This document shows positions 34,139 through 46,499 of a stretch of 64,000 nucleotides of DNA, in pieces. Position 1 is the stretch's first letter, and every line of letters begins with the position of its first letter. Under the pieces are notes generated by a model. That model had not been told where the DNA came from. It was given only the letters and a program-made list of their open reading frames with translations, and did not search any database. A program made the position numbers and the translations under genes. The stretch spans positions 2,818,001-2,882,000 of the forward strand of contig JADANN010000099.1 of assembly GCA_018806985.1 (NCBI GenBank). Direction: 5' to 3'. This DNA is from Angiostrongylus vasorum. Lineage: Eukaryota > Nematoda > Chromadorea > Rhabditida > Metastrongylidae.

Positions 34139-34446
34139 AAATGACACCAGGCCGCCGTAGATGGCACATTAGGGTTGGGGAAGAGGCGTCATTAATCATT
34201 TTATGCACTCCACAAAATTTACCCAAGCACTTCGACATTTTTGTTTCACTGCTCCAGCATTCTTCAGCGTCTTCGAACAGTCGATCGAAGCATGCACTGC
34301 CATAGTAAGAATCGGTGTAGTTTGAAGGAATCTGAGTATCTGGGTAGTAAGTTACCCTTTTTGATCCACAAAGACTGGAAACTGCTTGTAACGACGAATT
34401 GAGAGCAGCACAGCTAACTCCGTTTTTGGAAACATCATGCTCGGCT
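34139..34446 (-). CDS. Candidate cysteine-rich exon, unrecognised
   Basis: The minus frame opens at an acceptor-like GTGAATAG (exon from about 34444) and reads EHDVSKNGVSCAALNSSLQ.. with spaced cysteines (SLC, ACFDRLFEDAEECW, KCLGKFC), ending at TAA near 34139. A donor (CTTGG|GTAAAT) could end the exon near 34221. The cysteine spacing suggests a small secreted protein. A roughly equal plus-strand frame (34352-34656) overlaps it, so only one can be real. Confidence 0.3.
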
Positions 34447-35089
34447 ATTCACTATTTTAGTGAGGAGAGCAGTCCACAGGTCATACACTTCACTCGGTAC
34501 ACGAACGCTATCAACTCTATAGGCGACATTGGCAAAACAGTGAAACTAATGGAGAAAGAACTGGTTCCTGCACATGTGATGACATATAATTTAGGTAGCG
34601 AAGTGGATATTCTACTTTTTTGTGTTCATTTTTACCACGACTTTTTCACGCGATGAAGTTTTTTGAGATGTCTAATACCTAACACAATTTTGGGTGTCTA
34701 CAGAGACAGTGCCGATTTTTGCGCGATTCGAAGGACATTGAAGGAAAATACGACAAGGAACAATGCTTGGACCTATCAAATCACTTGTGATAGTTGGTTT
34801 ATCCACAATCCGATCGTGATTTTTACATGATAAATACTTCATAACGCTGCAGTGAAAGAAAGGGTGGGCTGTCCAAAAGAGTGTAAAAAATGGTGTTTTT
34901 CACCTTTGGAGTTGTTTACTACCGCTTCTCACCAACAATCAGAGTGCTATCGGTGACGTCTACCACGTTCCAAAAAAGACAACTCTCAGTGATTTCGGTC
35001 GGTTTTAAATTATCAGGCGGGAACATTAAAGTTCAGTAGACTAATTACTCCAACTAGCTAGCTTTAAAAAACATAACAGAGCACCTTCT

Positions 35090-35612
35090 TGGATTATTAA
35101 GCTAACACGACGTTATTGCTAAATATTTATTCGGCTGAGGTTAAGACGTCTTCGTCTTCTTCAGAGTCGATGATCCGAGTCGCTGGTACGCAGTCGTTCG
35201 CCAGCTACAAGATGTGATGTCTGCCTCGTCTTATCGAGCCTAATTTTCTTCAGTGGAGCTTCGATCGAGTGAAGCAACCTCACCCAGAAGCGCTCTTTTA
35301 TACAGGATGGATGTTGTTGGTAATGATTACCCGCTGATAAGAAATTGTTTTCAAGCGGACAGCCAACCTATCCTGCAAAATCCAAGATTACATAAACTAC
35401 GATGTAGCAAAGTAACCCTGGGGTAATAGTGCTGATTACCTAATAACAATGGAACACTGACAATAATACTGAATAGTAACGATGAGAATGCTGAGTAGCA
35501 ATATTGAGCGACTGTAGACGACCGACTCGTATAATCGGCTCCGAAGAAAACGAAGACATCGACACGTTAGCCGAATAAATATTTATAACAACCTCGTGTT
35601 AACTTATCAGTA
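35090..35612. mobile_element. Terminal-inverted-repeat foldback element with hammerhead-like motif in each arm
   Basis: The left end AGCTAACACGACGTTATTGC..AAATATTTATTCGGCTGAGG and the complement of the right end (AACACGAGGTTGTTATAAAT..ATTTATTCGGCTAACG) form imperfect arms of about 80 bases around a roughly 360-base interior. The right arm (35535-35574) has outer stem TCGGCT/AGCCGA. The left arm (minus, about 35180-35130) has CTGAAGA with a GAC/GTC hairpin. Confidence 0.65.
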
Positions 35613-36599
35613 AATTAAGGTACATTGATCATTCATACCGAGGTTAGATGATAGTCGGGTACAATGGCACACAAGAAAGTTAATGAAGATTTAAGATTCT
35701 CACCAGGTTCTAGTTCTGTCATGCTGGCGTCATCGCGTCGTAGAGGTATTTTTTCGTAAAACTTCATCATAAACTCGTCCACCCACATTCAGAAAGATTT
35801 AAAACGGTGATACGGTGGTGGATGGTATGGGATAGTGCGTTAATATCTATGGCACCATTAGAGTTCTTCATGAACGGAGTGTTTTCCAGACTTCATAGAG
35901 GTAAACTTAGAGGACTTGTGAAAAAACAAAATCTCCCGTAGTGTTGCCCTTCTAAATAAAACCTTAAGAATGGCTTCTAAAAATCGTGCGTTGCAAAATG
36001 CGCTCCATAGATTTCATTGCTCAGGATTGTGAATATTCCATTTAGGACGAGAACATTTATCTTTCGTGGAGGATTCAAGTTGAGAAAAAAATTATGTGGT
36101 CACTCCACCTCTTCTTAAACATTTGGCACAGTTTATCTGCTGAAATTAAGTAATGAGGATTTTTTTGCGAACAAACCCAAGCAAGGTCACGCTTTCTAAA
36201 AATCAAAAAACTCCGTTCGCAAATGCTTTCTCCTTTGAAAACGTCGGCACGGCGTCTTACATCCAACTCCATTGACTGGGTAAATTTGAAAAGGACCGTC
36301 TGCAAACGTTAGTGCAATCACTCGTCAACAAGCTCCCGTTTTGGAAAACCTGATAATAGCTGTTATCTTTATTCCAGAGAAGCACGAAGCGGTTAGGGGT
36401 TCAAAAAATTTTAGTACCGTGTCGAATCCTTAACGAAAAGTGAACGTTTTCTATCGGATTTATTCGCACAGATGGATATAGAACTACCCCGTAATTGTAG
36501 TTTTAATTTAGTTCTTTACTCATTCTAAAAAAATTATACAGAATACTACGAAAAAATTTTTTCTATATTTCCATATTATATTTACGTTTTATTGCCTAT

Positions 36600-36895
36600 T
36601 GAAGAGCGCGTGTAGAGCAAGCGCACTGCAATACATACGGGGTCGATCCCCGCTACCAAGGCTCAACAAGCCTTCCATCTTTCCGGCGTCGACAAATTGC
36701 TACCAAACTTGCCTAGGAGGATAGCAACACTGACTCGATACATCGGTAGACCACCGCCTGTCGTTGTAAAGGCCTGACTTGCATTCATCGCATACACCGA
36801 TGTTAAATAAGTTCGAATGCATGGCGCATCCCTCAGGGGATTAGTCAACGCCGAGAGCTTTATCCGTCAACACCGAGAGCTTTAGCCTTTTTACA
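36600..36895 (+). mobile_element. tRNA-like SINE
   Basis: Head GCGCGTGTAGAGCAAGCGCA (A box), B box GGGTCGATCCCC at about 36640, then CTCAACAAGCCTTCCATC, CATTCGAATGCATGGCGCAT (inverted in the usual order) and a duplicated tail (GTCAACGCCGAGAGCTTTAT, then GTCAACACCGAGAGCTTTA). Confidence 0.65.
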
Positions 36896-36899
36896 TTCC

Positions 36900-38395
36900 T
36901 TCATTTCTTTCATATGTACGTGGATGCACTAATGAAATTATACATTTGTGCTGTGCACCAATTCCTCCGAAGAAACTTTCAATTAAGTGAATAAAACATT
37001 GCTTGGGAGGGTCGGGGTCGCTTTGATCAACAAGTAGGGTCCTCTTCTACACCGGGAAAGGCTCTGTTCATTACTATACCCATTCTCTACGGTGTCGTTG
37101 GACAAACCAACCCTAGGTAGTTTCTTTTCTAAACTATTAAAAAATGGAAGGCAACATGAATGGAGGTTCCTCTTGTATCCATCTAGCAAGCTCTAACCAG
37201 ACCACTGGGCATTGATGACAACGGGATGAACGAATGAAGATTTCTTTGGTTTTCTTTCAATGATAAGCTGGACTATAGGTTTTAAAGGTGGAGCGGGATT
37301 TCTTGTTTAAAATTACAGTAAAGATGGTTTCCGAACTGGCTACTAAAGTCGCATCTGAGAACTACTTTACACCATCTCCTTGAAACAACAAAGGACAATT
37401 TTAGATCATCAGTGGGAAGAGATTGTGGTACCTAAATCTATGAAGTGAAAGAAATGTTACAATAAACGAATGTGGAGTGAGTTCTTTGAACAACAACGAG
37501 CGTTCAGTTACAGTGCCACCACTTCTGAGTTGTTTGATGAGTCGTCGGACAAACTCCAATGAACAATTCTAATATGTTTCGCCACACCTAAAAAGGTGTT
37601 CCTTGCTCTGGGTATTCCCTGCTCTGTTAGTAATATGTTTAACTAATAGGCTCTAAGAAGTGAATGCGTGTGTGGTGAGAAACAAATGTTCTATCGGGGG
37701 ATCACGGAGAGTCACAAATCGCTTCTTTATTTGCGAATTCTTTGGTCAATTTTTAGCGTTCGGTGAGATATTTCCACAAAAAACATTATGTTTAATAAGA
37801 GACTAATTGGGTACTTAGGCTGAAAGTGCCAAGTCCACAAAAATCTGTAGATCCTACGTAATTTTTCTGCGATAATGGTATTTAAATTGGGTTATCGATA
37901 GATGAGTTGAAATAGACGTACTATTAGTAACATTGTTGAGGACGATTAAGACACTTATCAATAACTGAGGTAAATAATAATTAAGCTGTAACTCCAACTC
38001 GATCTTAGTCAGCTCAGATCATGCTGAATGTTAAGTGCTTCATCACTACATGGGAGACGCACGGAGCCACAAAAAACCCCATCAACAGAGGAGTAGCAAG
38101 GTGGATGAGCGCGGAATTGAGTCACAACCCTCTTACATAAGGACAAAACTCTGCAAGCACAATTTTAACCCTGAAAGGAAAAGACTAAATGAAATAGTTT
38201 CGTATGAAAAGTATAGGCACTGTGCTCATCTAGTGTTGTTGCTGCTGTGCAACAGTGTAGCGACATAAAGGCTTACCCGTTACGGAATTCTGAAGTTCAC
38301 GAAGCGACAAATTCTCCGAACGCAATCAACGATCGTCGCCATAAATTCTGCTCCGGGCACGTTCTCTGTGAGAAAAGGCGGCAATTTCTCAGTCG
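36900..38395. other. Gap with no supportable gene
   Basis: AT-rich sequence with only short scattered frames. I see no domain, RNA gene or assignable repeat. Confidence 0.5.
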
Positions 38396-38401
38396 CACTG
38401 C

Positions 38402-38545
38402 GATGTAACAGCAACAACAACAAACAATAACAACAACAACAAACAATAGCAACAACACACAGCAACAACGGACAGCAGCAACAACAAACAAAACCAACAA
38501 CAACAAAAACAAGCAACAACAGCAACAAACAGTAACAACAGCAAC
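38402..38545. repeat. (CAA)n/(CAG) trinucleotide-rich tract
   Basis: An imperfect CAACAACAA/CAGCAACAA tract. The overlapping minus frames rich in C, V and L are products of the repeat. Confidence 0.9.
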
Positions 38546-39189
38546 AAAACTTATACCAACATTACGTCGGCTAAACAAGGGCAGTTCGTAAGAACATATA
38601 TATAGACATATCGATTACTTATGCCGAAGTTTATAGAAAGTCGATCTTTTGGGCTATCGTGAATTCTGCATCGATAGTCAACATTTTCTTGGATGTTTAA
38701 GCTAACACGTGGTTATTACAAAATTTCTAATCGGCGTCGCAGAAAATACTGATTAGTCATGCCGTGGGTGAAGGAAAGTTGGTTTTTGGAATATTACAGT
38801 CTGGAGAGTTGAAATGAATTTGTCTGTCTGAAATTCATTTATTCCGTAGTTAAAGATGGCTGCTATTTTTTTGTGAGCACTTTTATAAGCGAATTCTCTT
38901 TACCTCGCTCGCATTATATCATTTTAAAGGAGAGAAAAACATTTTCTACTGAGGGAATGCAAACTTGGCCACGTCAAAGTAAGTGGAGCTTTCACTCACA
39001 GCAATTTCACCTAATGAAATGCGTTTTGTACTTTTCCATCGTTGTCGTTGCAGTCATAAATTGAAGATATTGCCGGTTTTGCATGTTGTGAACTTCAGTG
39101 TTTGATGAAGTGCGCCACTAAATTGTCAGTTTTAATGAACAACTGTTGATCGTTAGGAAGTTGAAGGTGAAATGGATTGCAAATATTAA

Positions 39190-39495
39190 CAGAACCCGAA
39201 AATCCGCTATCACCTTTTCGATGCAGCGGTCCTCCCACGCCCTGTTACGCTGCAGAAACGTGAGCTGTTAGTTCCACCACGACAAGAATGTTGCCCACTG
39301 CTCAAAACTCGCGTGAACGATGTCTTCCGAAATATAACCGGCATACCCAAATCTACCAGGAATGCGAAGCTCTGACCTTCAAAATCTGTTGCATCTGTGG
39401 GATCCAGGAGAATACACATCGATAACGAACCAGAGATGTGTCGGTCACATAATAAGAAGAACAGACGACAGATGGGTGAAAAGAACTACAGCTGG
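39190..39495 (+). mobile_element. RTE LINE 3' fragment, subfamily C
   Basis: Aligns to 58290-58590 of the long copy: CCGAAAATCCGCTATCACCT, GGTCCTCCCACGCCCTGTTA, GATGTCTTCCGAAATATAAC and GGTCACATAATAAGAAGAAC, the post-RT C-terminal region. It is immediately followed by the 5' part of a subfamily A copy. Confidence 0.7.
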
Positions 39496-42160
39496 GCTCC
39501 ATAAGAATCAGGCAAGATGAATAAATTAAGACATCATCGGACTGGCCAAGACGAGAAGGCACCGTATATTCAACGCCGTACAATAACGATACCGAAGAAG
39601 AGTTGTTCCTCGGAAAATGCGGCAATAAAGAAGTCGACTGTGACACGAGTTTGGCCACGAATATCGATTTATTCGAACAACTAACAATCTAAATCGGACT
39701 TTTACGGATGAAGATGCGTTGCGTGCGTTACGGTGCGTTAATGCCGGCTTTGACAGACTTCTTCTCTAAGCAACGACATTAAGCTGTGACGAAGACGAAG
39801 ACAAAGCATTTTATAAGCACATGAAGAAGTTTTTCAGATTGGAGCTAGAAGGACGTCCGAAGAGTATCTGAAGAACATCATATTGGGATCCACGGATTAG
39901 AACGGGGGCGAACAGGGTGAGCGACTCTCTGAGTTTATTATGGCGACCAAAACCATTCATGGTGACTCGCAATTCCAAAAAACCAACTCTCAACGCTCGA
40001 CGTAAAAGTCTCTCAATGAATAGTACCATAGCGAAATAGGCTACTTCGTAGAAAATCAAAGGTTTTGTTCCATCGTTGTCGCTGTTGCCTGTAAATTCAA
40101 CACAAAGTTAGACCATTGTCTCCTTTGTGCAGGATTTTATTACTTACGGAAAGTAGACGTTAAATTCACAAACGAAATTCGAAAGCCACTAATAACCCGG
40201 ACTTGTTGAGTTCATTAGCCGGTTGCTAGGAAGATACCGTTCTTGATAGCATCGAAGGAGAATGTCGGCTCATTTAACAACTTCGCATCAGTGCTATGAA
40301 ACCTGAGAGTTGGAATTCACCAAGAGAAATCGCTTTCCTTAAACACTCGAACTGAGAAAGAAGGATGGAATCGCATGAGCTACAAGTAACCGCCAACTCA
40401 AGTCCGAATTTGCAAAACAATGCAGACAAGCGATAGAAGAAACTCTTAAAGAAAGAGGACCAGCGGTTATGCTCGAAGATGCAGAGCAAGAGAAGAGCAT
40501 TCGCAAAGCTCACCGAAGCTTCGCCGATTACAAAACCAAGATGATTGCACTCTGACGCTCACACGGAACAGTTACATAGTCCAGAAAGGCGATGGAGAAA
40601 ATCATTCATGATTACTACTCGGATCTTTAGCATAGCTACGATATGTAACCCTACCGGTTCTCCATTCCGAAGTGCAAGATGCCATTTCGTCTGTTGAGAA
40701 TCGAAACAGACATGGTCCGGACATGACAAGATCCTAACACCTGGAGAACCTTCCTTCGCTCCTCATAAACACAGTGGCTTGGCTTTTCACACGTGACCCG
40801 TCAGAATGTGGCCTTCTTTTTCAGTGGAAGACCAGCAGGACCGTGCTAATATTTAAGGGGGTGAGAGCTCCATGATAGCGGCACCTATCGCTCAATTTGC
40901 TTAGTGACTGTCGTCTATAAACTTTTCACTCAAGTGATCCTAAGCAAAGTTGACAGAACGGTGGACGAGCGACAGCCACATGGGCAAGCAGTGTTTTGAA
41001 AACGATTCAGTACGGTAGACCACATCCGCACGGTAATTAGACCCACTGAAGCATTGCGAGAGTAAGAGAGACTGCTCTGTCTCACTTTCATCGTTCTAAA
41101 GAAAGCTTTTATTCAGATGAGATAGCAGTCACGGAGGCACTAGACGCCTTCCTCCCTCCTCCCTCCGTCCTGCTCAGAATACACAATTTCTTCGTGAGTT
41201 ATGAAAAATCCGCAACTAAAATATCATCCTTTTATAACGATATTAACATCGACGACAAAAAGAAGGTGATGCAAGGCGATACCAGCTCGCCAAAATTGTT
41301 TATTGCTTCCTTGGATAACGTCATGCGAACATTGGAATGGGAGAACATGGGTCTAAAAATCGTTGGTCGGCAATAACACCGTACTCGCTTTACTGATGAT
41401 AGCGTTCCTCCAATACCAAGCATTAATCAGGCGGAACGAATGCTTTCTGACCTTGGTAACGTTTGTGGAAAGATTGTTGTTCGGGTAAATCTCACAAAAG
41501 CCATGTACATAAGGAATGAGTCGTCTTCGTAGCCCTCATTCACGCTCGCAGGAATGAAAAGTTACGAATGGTCCAGCTACATCTATCTTGCACGGGAGGT
41601 TAACATGATAAATGACTTAGCTATAGTCAAGCAGGAGGAAGCGAGAGGCCTGAGGAGTTTTCGAGAGCATCAGGGATGTAGTGAGGAGAATAAAAACACG
41701 ACTTGATGCCCACTTCCCTGACTTCACGAGTCTCCCTGTCTTAACGTATACGTAAAACCTGATCGCTGCGTAAGCAGGATGAAAAATCGCTCAGCGTTGT
41801 GAAAAGAGCAGTCGAAATTCTGTGTCACACAAGTGATGAAGGAAGGGATCCAAAGATCCCATCTATCCTGACGGTCAAAAATCAAAATCGCCGTTCTATA
41901 CGCCAAATTGTCGAGGACGAGGTGGATCAAATTGGCAAGTGGATGCCTGAGGATGTCAAAGACGCAGCAGGAAGGCCACTAATCCTGTGGTCAGGGCTTT
42001 TAGCAAAACCCCTAGAAGAAATATATGATACTCAACGACTCCCTGGAGTGAGCAAAACCTATTGCAATTTACTTGCTAGCAACATGGAGAATTGAGAATT
42101 TACGGGCGCTCCCGAGTCGCTCGAGGCATTGGTGATAGTTGACTGTTAGCTATTGAACTT
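39496..42160 (+). mobile_element. RTE LINE, subfamily A, inactive
   Basis: Endonuclease region from 39500 (IGLAKTR-like, then EEELFLGKCG across frameshifts), RT region about 40690-41560, C-terminal region about 41560-42150 (ending in a SRR-like CGAGTCGCTCGAGG). The catalytic box reads FTDD (41388-41399) instead of FADD. Frames are heavily broken. It parallels the copy at 20400-23828 throughout. Confidence 0.75.
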
Positions 42161-44415
42161 GGTCAAAAAAAATAAGACTGTTTTCTATTTTCTTGAGCAA
42201 AGTAGAGATTTTTTCAAGCCGACATCTGCCAGAAGATCTGTTTCGGATAAGTTAATCGAATATTTGAGAAATTAGCAGTAATTAAGTTCTATGTGGAAAA
42301 CTAATCGGCAAAGAAGAAATTGCATCCTATGACTCACTTCGACCAGCTTGCCCGGGGAACGTGTGTCCCACATATGACTCACGCAGTCATAACGGAGTTG
42401 AAGAGTTACTTCACATCGCAGATCACTCCATCTCCTTAATTTTTTTCTACATATCGTTACTAAAGAAGTTTACCTGCTCAAAACATTAACCTATAAAAAA
42501 AACGAAAAAATCTATATGTCGTTTGGCCTCGGTTAACCACTTTCTTTTAAGAGAAACCTAGTCATATTCATTGCACTGTTTCATTGAAAACACGGGTTGA
42601 TGAGCGAACACTCTTGTCGTAATTTTGCAATTTGTATTCGCTAGATTATTGCAAAGTCATATTCGAACGAATGAGTTCGTCTGTTTGGGAATGTGTATGT
42701 AAATGCCCTTCTGCTTATGAAAATCGAGTGTATATTATGATAATCTTCTTGGCGTCGAAAATTTAAAGTGACTATTTGTCACCACTTGTAATGGTGGCAG
42801 AAATGCTCGCAGTATCAGTTCACTTTCAACCTCCGCAGCTTCTGGTGCACACAAATAATGCTAACCTTTGAGGTTCTTCTCCAAACGTGCTGCAAAAAAC
42901 AAATCTGTGGCTTTGATTTTATATTTCATACGTTCGGAGCCAGTCACGCTTAGAAAGATCTGCTACGGTGTCACCAAAAGCTCCGGGATATCTTGCGAAG
43001 CTCAGACAGACCTGATGTCGCTAATTTTCTCCAATGCATTAGAAGGGGGGAAATATAATAGATGCTGTGAATATCCTAAGATTAGAAACAGGGCATGAAT
43101 TCGAGAACAACTCTGATTATAGGCTCTAAAACCCGACGCTATAAGTAATTTCCCTACACAACATTTTATTGGCACTCTTTTGTAAAGTTTTCTGGTGGTG
43201 TTACGGTCATGCAATGTATTATAAACATAACACAAAAACAGTTTGAATGTGTCATCCACTGGTAATGCAGGCGAGTCTTGCAGATTCATGTGCAATCAAG
43301 TGACAACGAATCGCCAACATTTGTGATAAGATGCCACCCTCTCCAACGAATCCAAGAAGGTGTAAAACCTTCCATTCCGAGATGCTCGACACTAAGATGG
43401 TAAGTTGTTCGGCAAGAACAAGTAGTCCATCAGTAAATTCTGTATTAGTTCATACCAACTTTGTGGTTAGCTCAGAAATGTGCTTACATCTCTTTTGTAT
43501 AGAATCCCGCCTAAAAAAATATTCTTTTCATGGTGTCATTATTCTAGTAATTTGAAATTGGAGCTCAATCTCATACTCTCAAAAACCGACACTGTTAGCT
43601 TTTGGAATCCATTGACTCAGAAACATCATAAATATCGTAGCTGACGAAGAAGTTTTCAAATCACTTCGGCTGTTCAATAAATATTCTGCTTTATCCATTC
43701 TGTGTAATTGCTCCCACTAATCATCCTTTGACTCTGATCTCATCTCATATCTCTGTGTAATAGTTGCAAAAATCAACTTTTCTATAAACGCTGTGATCCA
43801 ACCCTAGAAGGTCCCTATGTTACCAATACCCAACAACTTACGATCAAGCTTTTTTGATCTGACTCATATTTATTCTCCTAGACAGGTTCTACAGATCTCC
43901 CCCTACTATGTTTTGTGATACCAGTAGAGATAAATTGTCAGAATTGTAAAGCACAAGCTTAGGAACTAGATTTCGTTCCCTCTGCATGGGTATCCTGCAG
44001 GTACCATTATAGGACCTGAACAATAACATATTTTTTTGAGGTAACTTCAGCAAACCGTTAACAGATCGGCCTGTAATCTTTGCTTATCGTCTTATTCTTG
44101 TTCCGAGTTCTGTTTCAAGCTAGTACAATGCAAACATCATCAATCACTAATACCGGATTAAAGTTACTTTGAACCTAGAGAAGAATCCTTCGCTATTTAG
44201 TTTTCTTACCAGTAAAATTTTTGAGATTCTTCCTTTTTGTTTAAAACTGGGTTTATTCCAAAGTTTTAAATTAGAGGAAATCCTATCTTACTTCTGTGAT
44301 CAGTAGCTTGATCGCTTCACCTTCCACTTACTCATCCAGTCTCCAGATGGTAGAAGTCAGCACCACTCGTAGTCCAATTAAATCATTCGTAAGTAGTGAG
44401 ATTCCTGAAGATTAC

Positions 44416-44995
44416 TTGAGGTAACTGGTGTTCTGCGTTGAGGCAAGTATTCTTCCTTGCATTACCCAGGTGACTGTGAGCTTCTCGGCTTGGATATCCT
44501 TGTCGATAGAAGAACCCTCTGTTATACATCGCGCCAAAGAAAACCACTGATACGGTGAAGCAGCAAGCTATGAGCAGGAATATTTCTCCAACACCTTTTG
44601 GCAAGGGCTTGCTTTCATATGTTTTGAAGACTGTTTAGCTACGGGATTCTCACCCGTTTCGCGACGAAGCAATTTTTTCGACTACAAGCGGTGATCTCTT
44701 GGCCACTAGAGCAATTCAGCATTTGATAACTTCAAAGACTTATGGAAGAAACCTTGTCCGATCGCACACATATATTGTTTTTATACAGTTGCTTTTTTTC
44801 TCAGCTTTAAGTGAGATTAGATTCAGAATTCCAAGAAAATTAGGCATAAATTTTAAAAGCTTTAAAGTGTCCAGAGCAAACGAGCCACCTGCACGTTTGA
44901 ACGACTCACTGTAAACACCACCGTTTTGTGCTAGATGAAATCCCTTTTGTTCACCTGCTTTCATTTTCGAAATATTATCTTTGAACCAGAAGATA
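44416..44995 (-). CDS. Type II membrane protein, 5' exons (3' part not resolved)
   Basis: Exon 1: 44995-44910 with acceptor-like CTCCAG just upstream and ATG at 44964. It reads MKAGEQKGFHLAQNGGVY and ends in phase 1 at a strong donor (A|GTGAGT). Exon 2: 44630-44416, opened by AAACAG, joins in phase and reads FKTYESKPLPKGVG, then a membrane segment (EIFLLIACCFTVSVVFFGAM), then a polar luminal part, ending at CAA|GTAATC. About 90 residues with a short cytoplasmic tail and one anchor, the layout of Golgi enzymes or other type II proteins. I do not recognise the family and cannot place the next exon confidently. The acceptor before exon 1 may be a spliced-leader site. Confidence 0.45.
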
Positions 44996-45344
44996 CTGGA
45001 GGAAATATGTGGCGTTGACCCCACGAAATCGGAATTTTATCGTTATAAAACAAGAGAAGTTCTATCGTGAACGCAAAAAATTACCAATTTGTAATTTTTT
45101 ATTACAATTAGGTAAGATCCACTTTTTTATTTCGTCCTCATGTCTATTGTGCAGATCCCAGCACTTCTTACATTCTATTCGTTTCCTCGCATCCATCATC
45201 CACGAAGGTCTTCCAACTTCTACGTCTGGGTTCGGTTGCTGCTTAATGAGTTGCATTTCATCTTGAATGTTGTAGTGTTCTGGTCGACTCGATTCTTCCT
45301 GGAGTAGTCCTGAGATAGCCGGGCTGGAGCGTTTCCTATTGGAT

Positions 45345-45495
45345 TGCAGAGCGCGATTTTTTCCCGTGCAAGTCCGGTACCAATTTCCCGACCGCTGAGG
45401 GATGAGAGGCTTGGTTGGCCCGGAGCGGAATCGAATTAGCACCATGCTCGCGATGACCGGCGTCACTACTTCCGTACTATCCGCCCCATTCACCA
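45345..45495 (-). mobile_element. SINE fragment, second subtype
   Basis: The minus strand has GGGGCGGATAGTACGGAAGT (A-box region), AATTCGATTCCGC (B box) and the body CCAACCAAGCCTCTCATCCC..GAAATTGGTACCGGACTTG, as in 19295-19380. It lies between two oppositely oriented candidate exons. Confidence 0.5.
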
Positions 45496-45626
45496 TGACC
45501 CGACATTGTTGATTTAAAGTTGAAAACCGGTTAATCTTTTCATTGTATAGTTTCTATAGAGGCCACTTCATTGCTCAGTGGTTAAATACTGTTAGACTGA
45601 AGAGTGGTGTCAAGGGTGAAAATTAG

Positions 45627-45758
45627 TGATTAAGACCATTAATATCTGCAACTGGTTCCTATCAGCTGTTCTCGCCTATTGCATAGGGCATTTTCTCTCA
45701 AAAATGCGCTTCTACACCTACAAACCGCAACCGCTAGGACCAGATGAAACACCTTCAA
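45627..45758 (+). CDS. Candidate exon encoding a membrane segment
   Basis: Between an acceptor (AAAATTAG, exon from 45627) and a strong donor (A|GTAAGA, 45759) the frame reads IKTINICNWFLSAVLAYCIG, HFLSKMRFYTYKPQPLGPDE, TPS. This is one membrane-spanning segment followed by a basic then proline-rich stretch, as at the N-terminus of an anchored enzyme. It would continue in phase at 46135 (CACCACAAGCCTCACC). The family is not recognised. It is transcribed away from the 44416-44995 candidate. Confidence 0.4.
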
Positions 45759-46499
45759 GTAAGAAGCGCTTTTCACTAGCTTTTATCTTTTTTCACTCTT
45801 TCTAGTTCTCTTTGTATAATCTGGCCTTGAGTTCTGTGATAGATAGCTTACACGAATTCCCAAGCAGGCGTTATTTCTGAAGTTTAAAGTGATTGATGCG
45901 CCTGCACTTAATAAAACAAAATAGCGATCACTTTTGAACAACTAAATGCCACACGTTCTCATTATCAGCACCTACTTATTACTGAATAACGGAACTTTTT
46001 TTCTTCACTTCAGAATCACTTTCTGTTCTCGGAAGCAACTTTTTACTAAGTGGAGAGGAAATGTATCCACCTTAACTATCTATCTGCACATGCTTAGACA
46101 TTCTTTTTTTTATTAATGACTTTCAGCACCACAAGCCTCACCAGTCACGTGCGCTCCCTATGGGCGGTCCAGCTCCCGATCCTTTACACTGGTTTCCTCT
46201 CACTTTGATTTCCTCCTTCCGCTCGTTCGCAGCATACAAAAACTCTCTTTAGCTATGCGAAACAAAAATTAGGTGGCAGCTTGAAGAAATCACTGCGTCG
46301 ATTTCCGCTCCAAACAAAACGCAAGATCTTTCGCTATGATAGCATCTTCCATGACAAAAGTGTTGTTGATTACATCTACCGCATTTCTTCAGTAACAGTT
46401 CTCTTCTACAATTCCACGCTCGGTCACCAATTTATGTCGGTTCTTCTTGCCTGCTTTTTACAATAGGTAATTGTACATAATAAGCTAGTTCCGACCATA

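Noticed and set aside
38280..38578. Minus frames rich in Cys, Leu and Val that look like a membrane protein
   Set aside because: They read the CAA/CAG trinucleotide tract in antisense; no start context or splice signals support a gene.
43002..43295. 97-codon minus frame containing MNLQDSPALPVDDTFKLF
   Set aside because: It could be a downstream exon of the 44416-44995 candidate, but no acceptor or phase-consistent join could be established.
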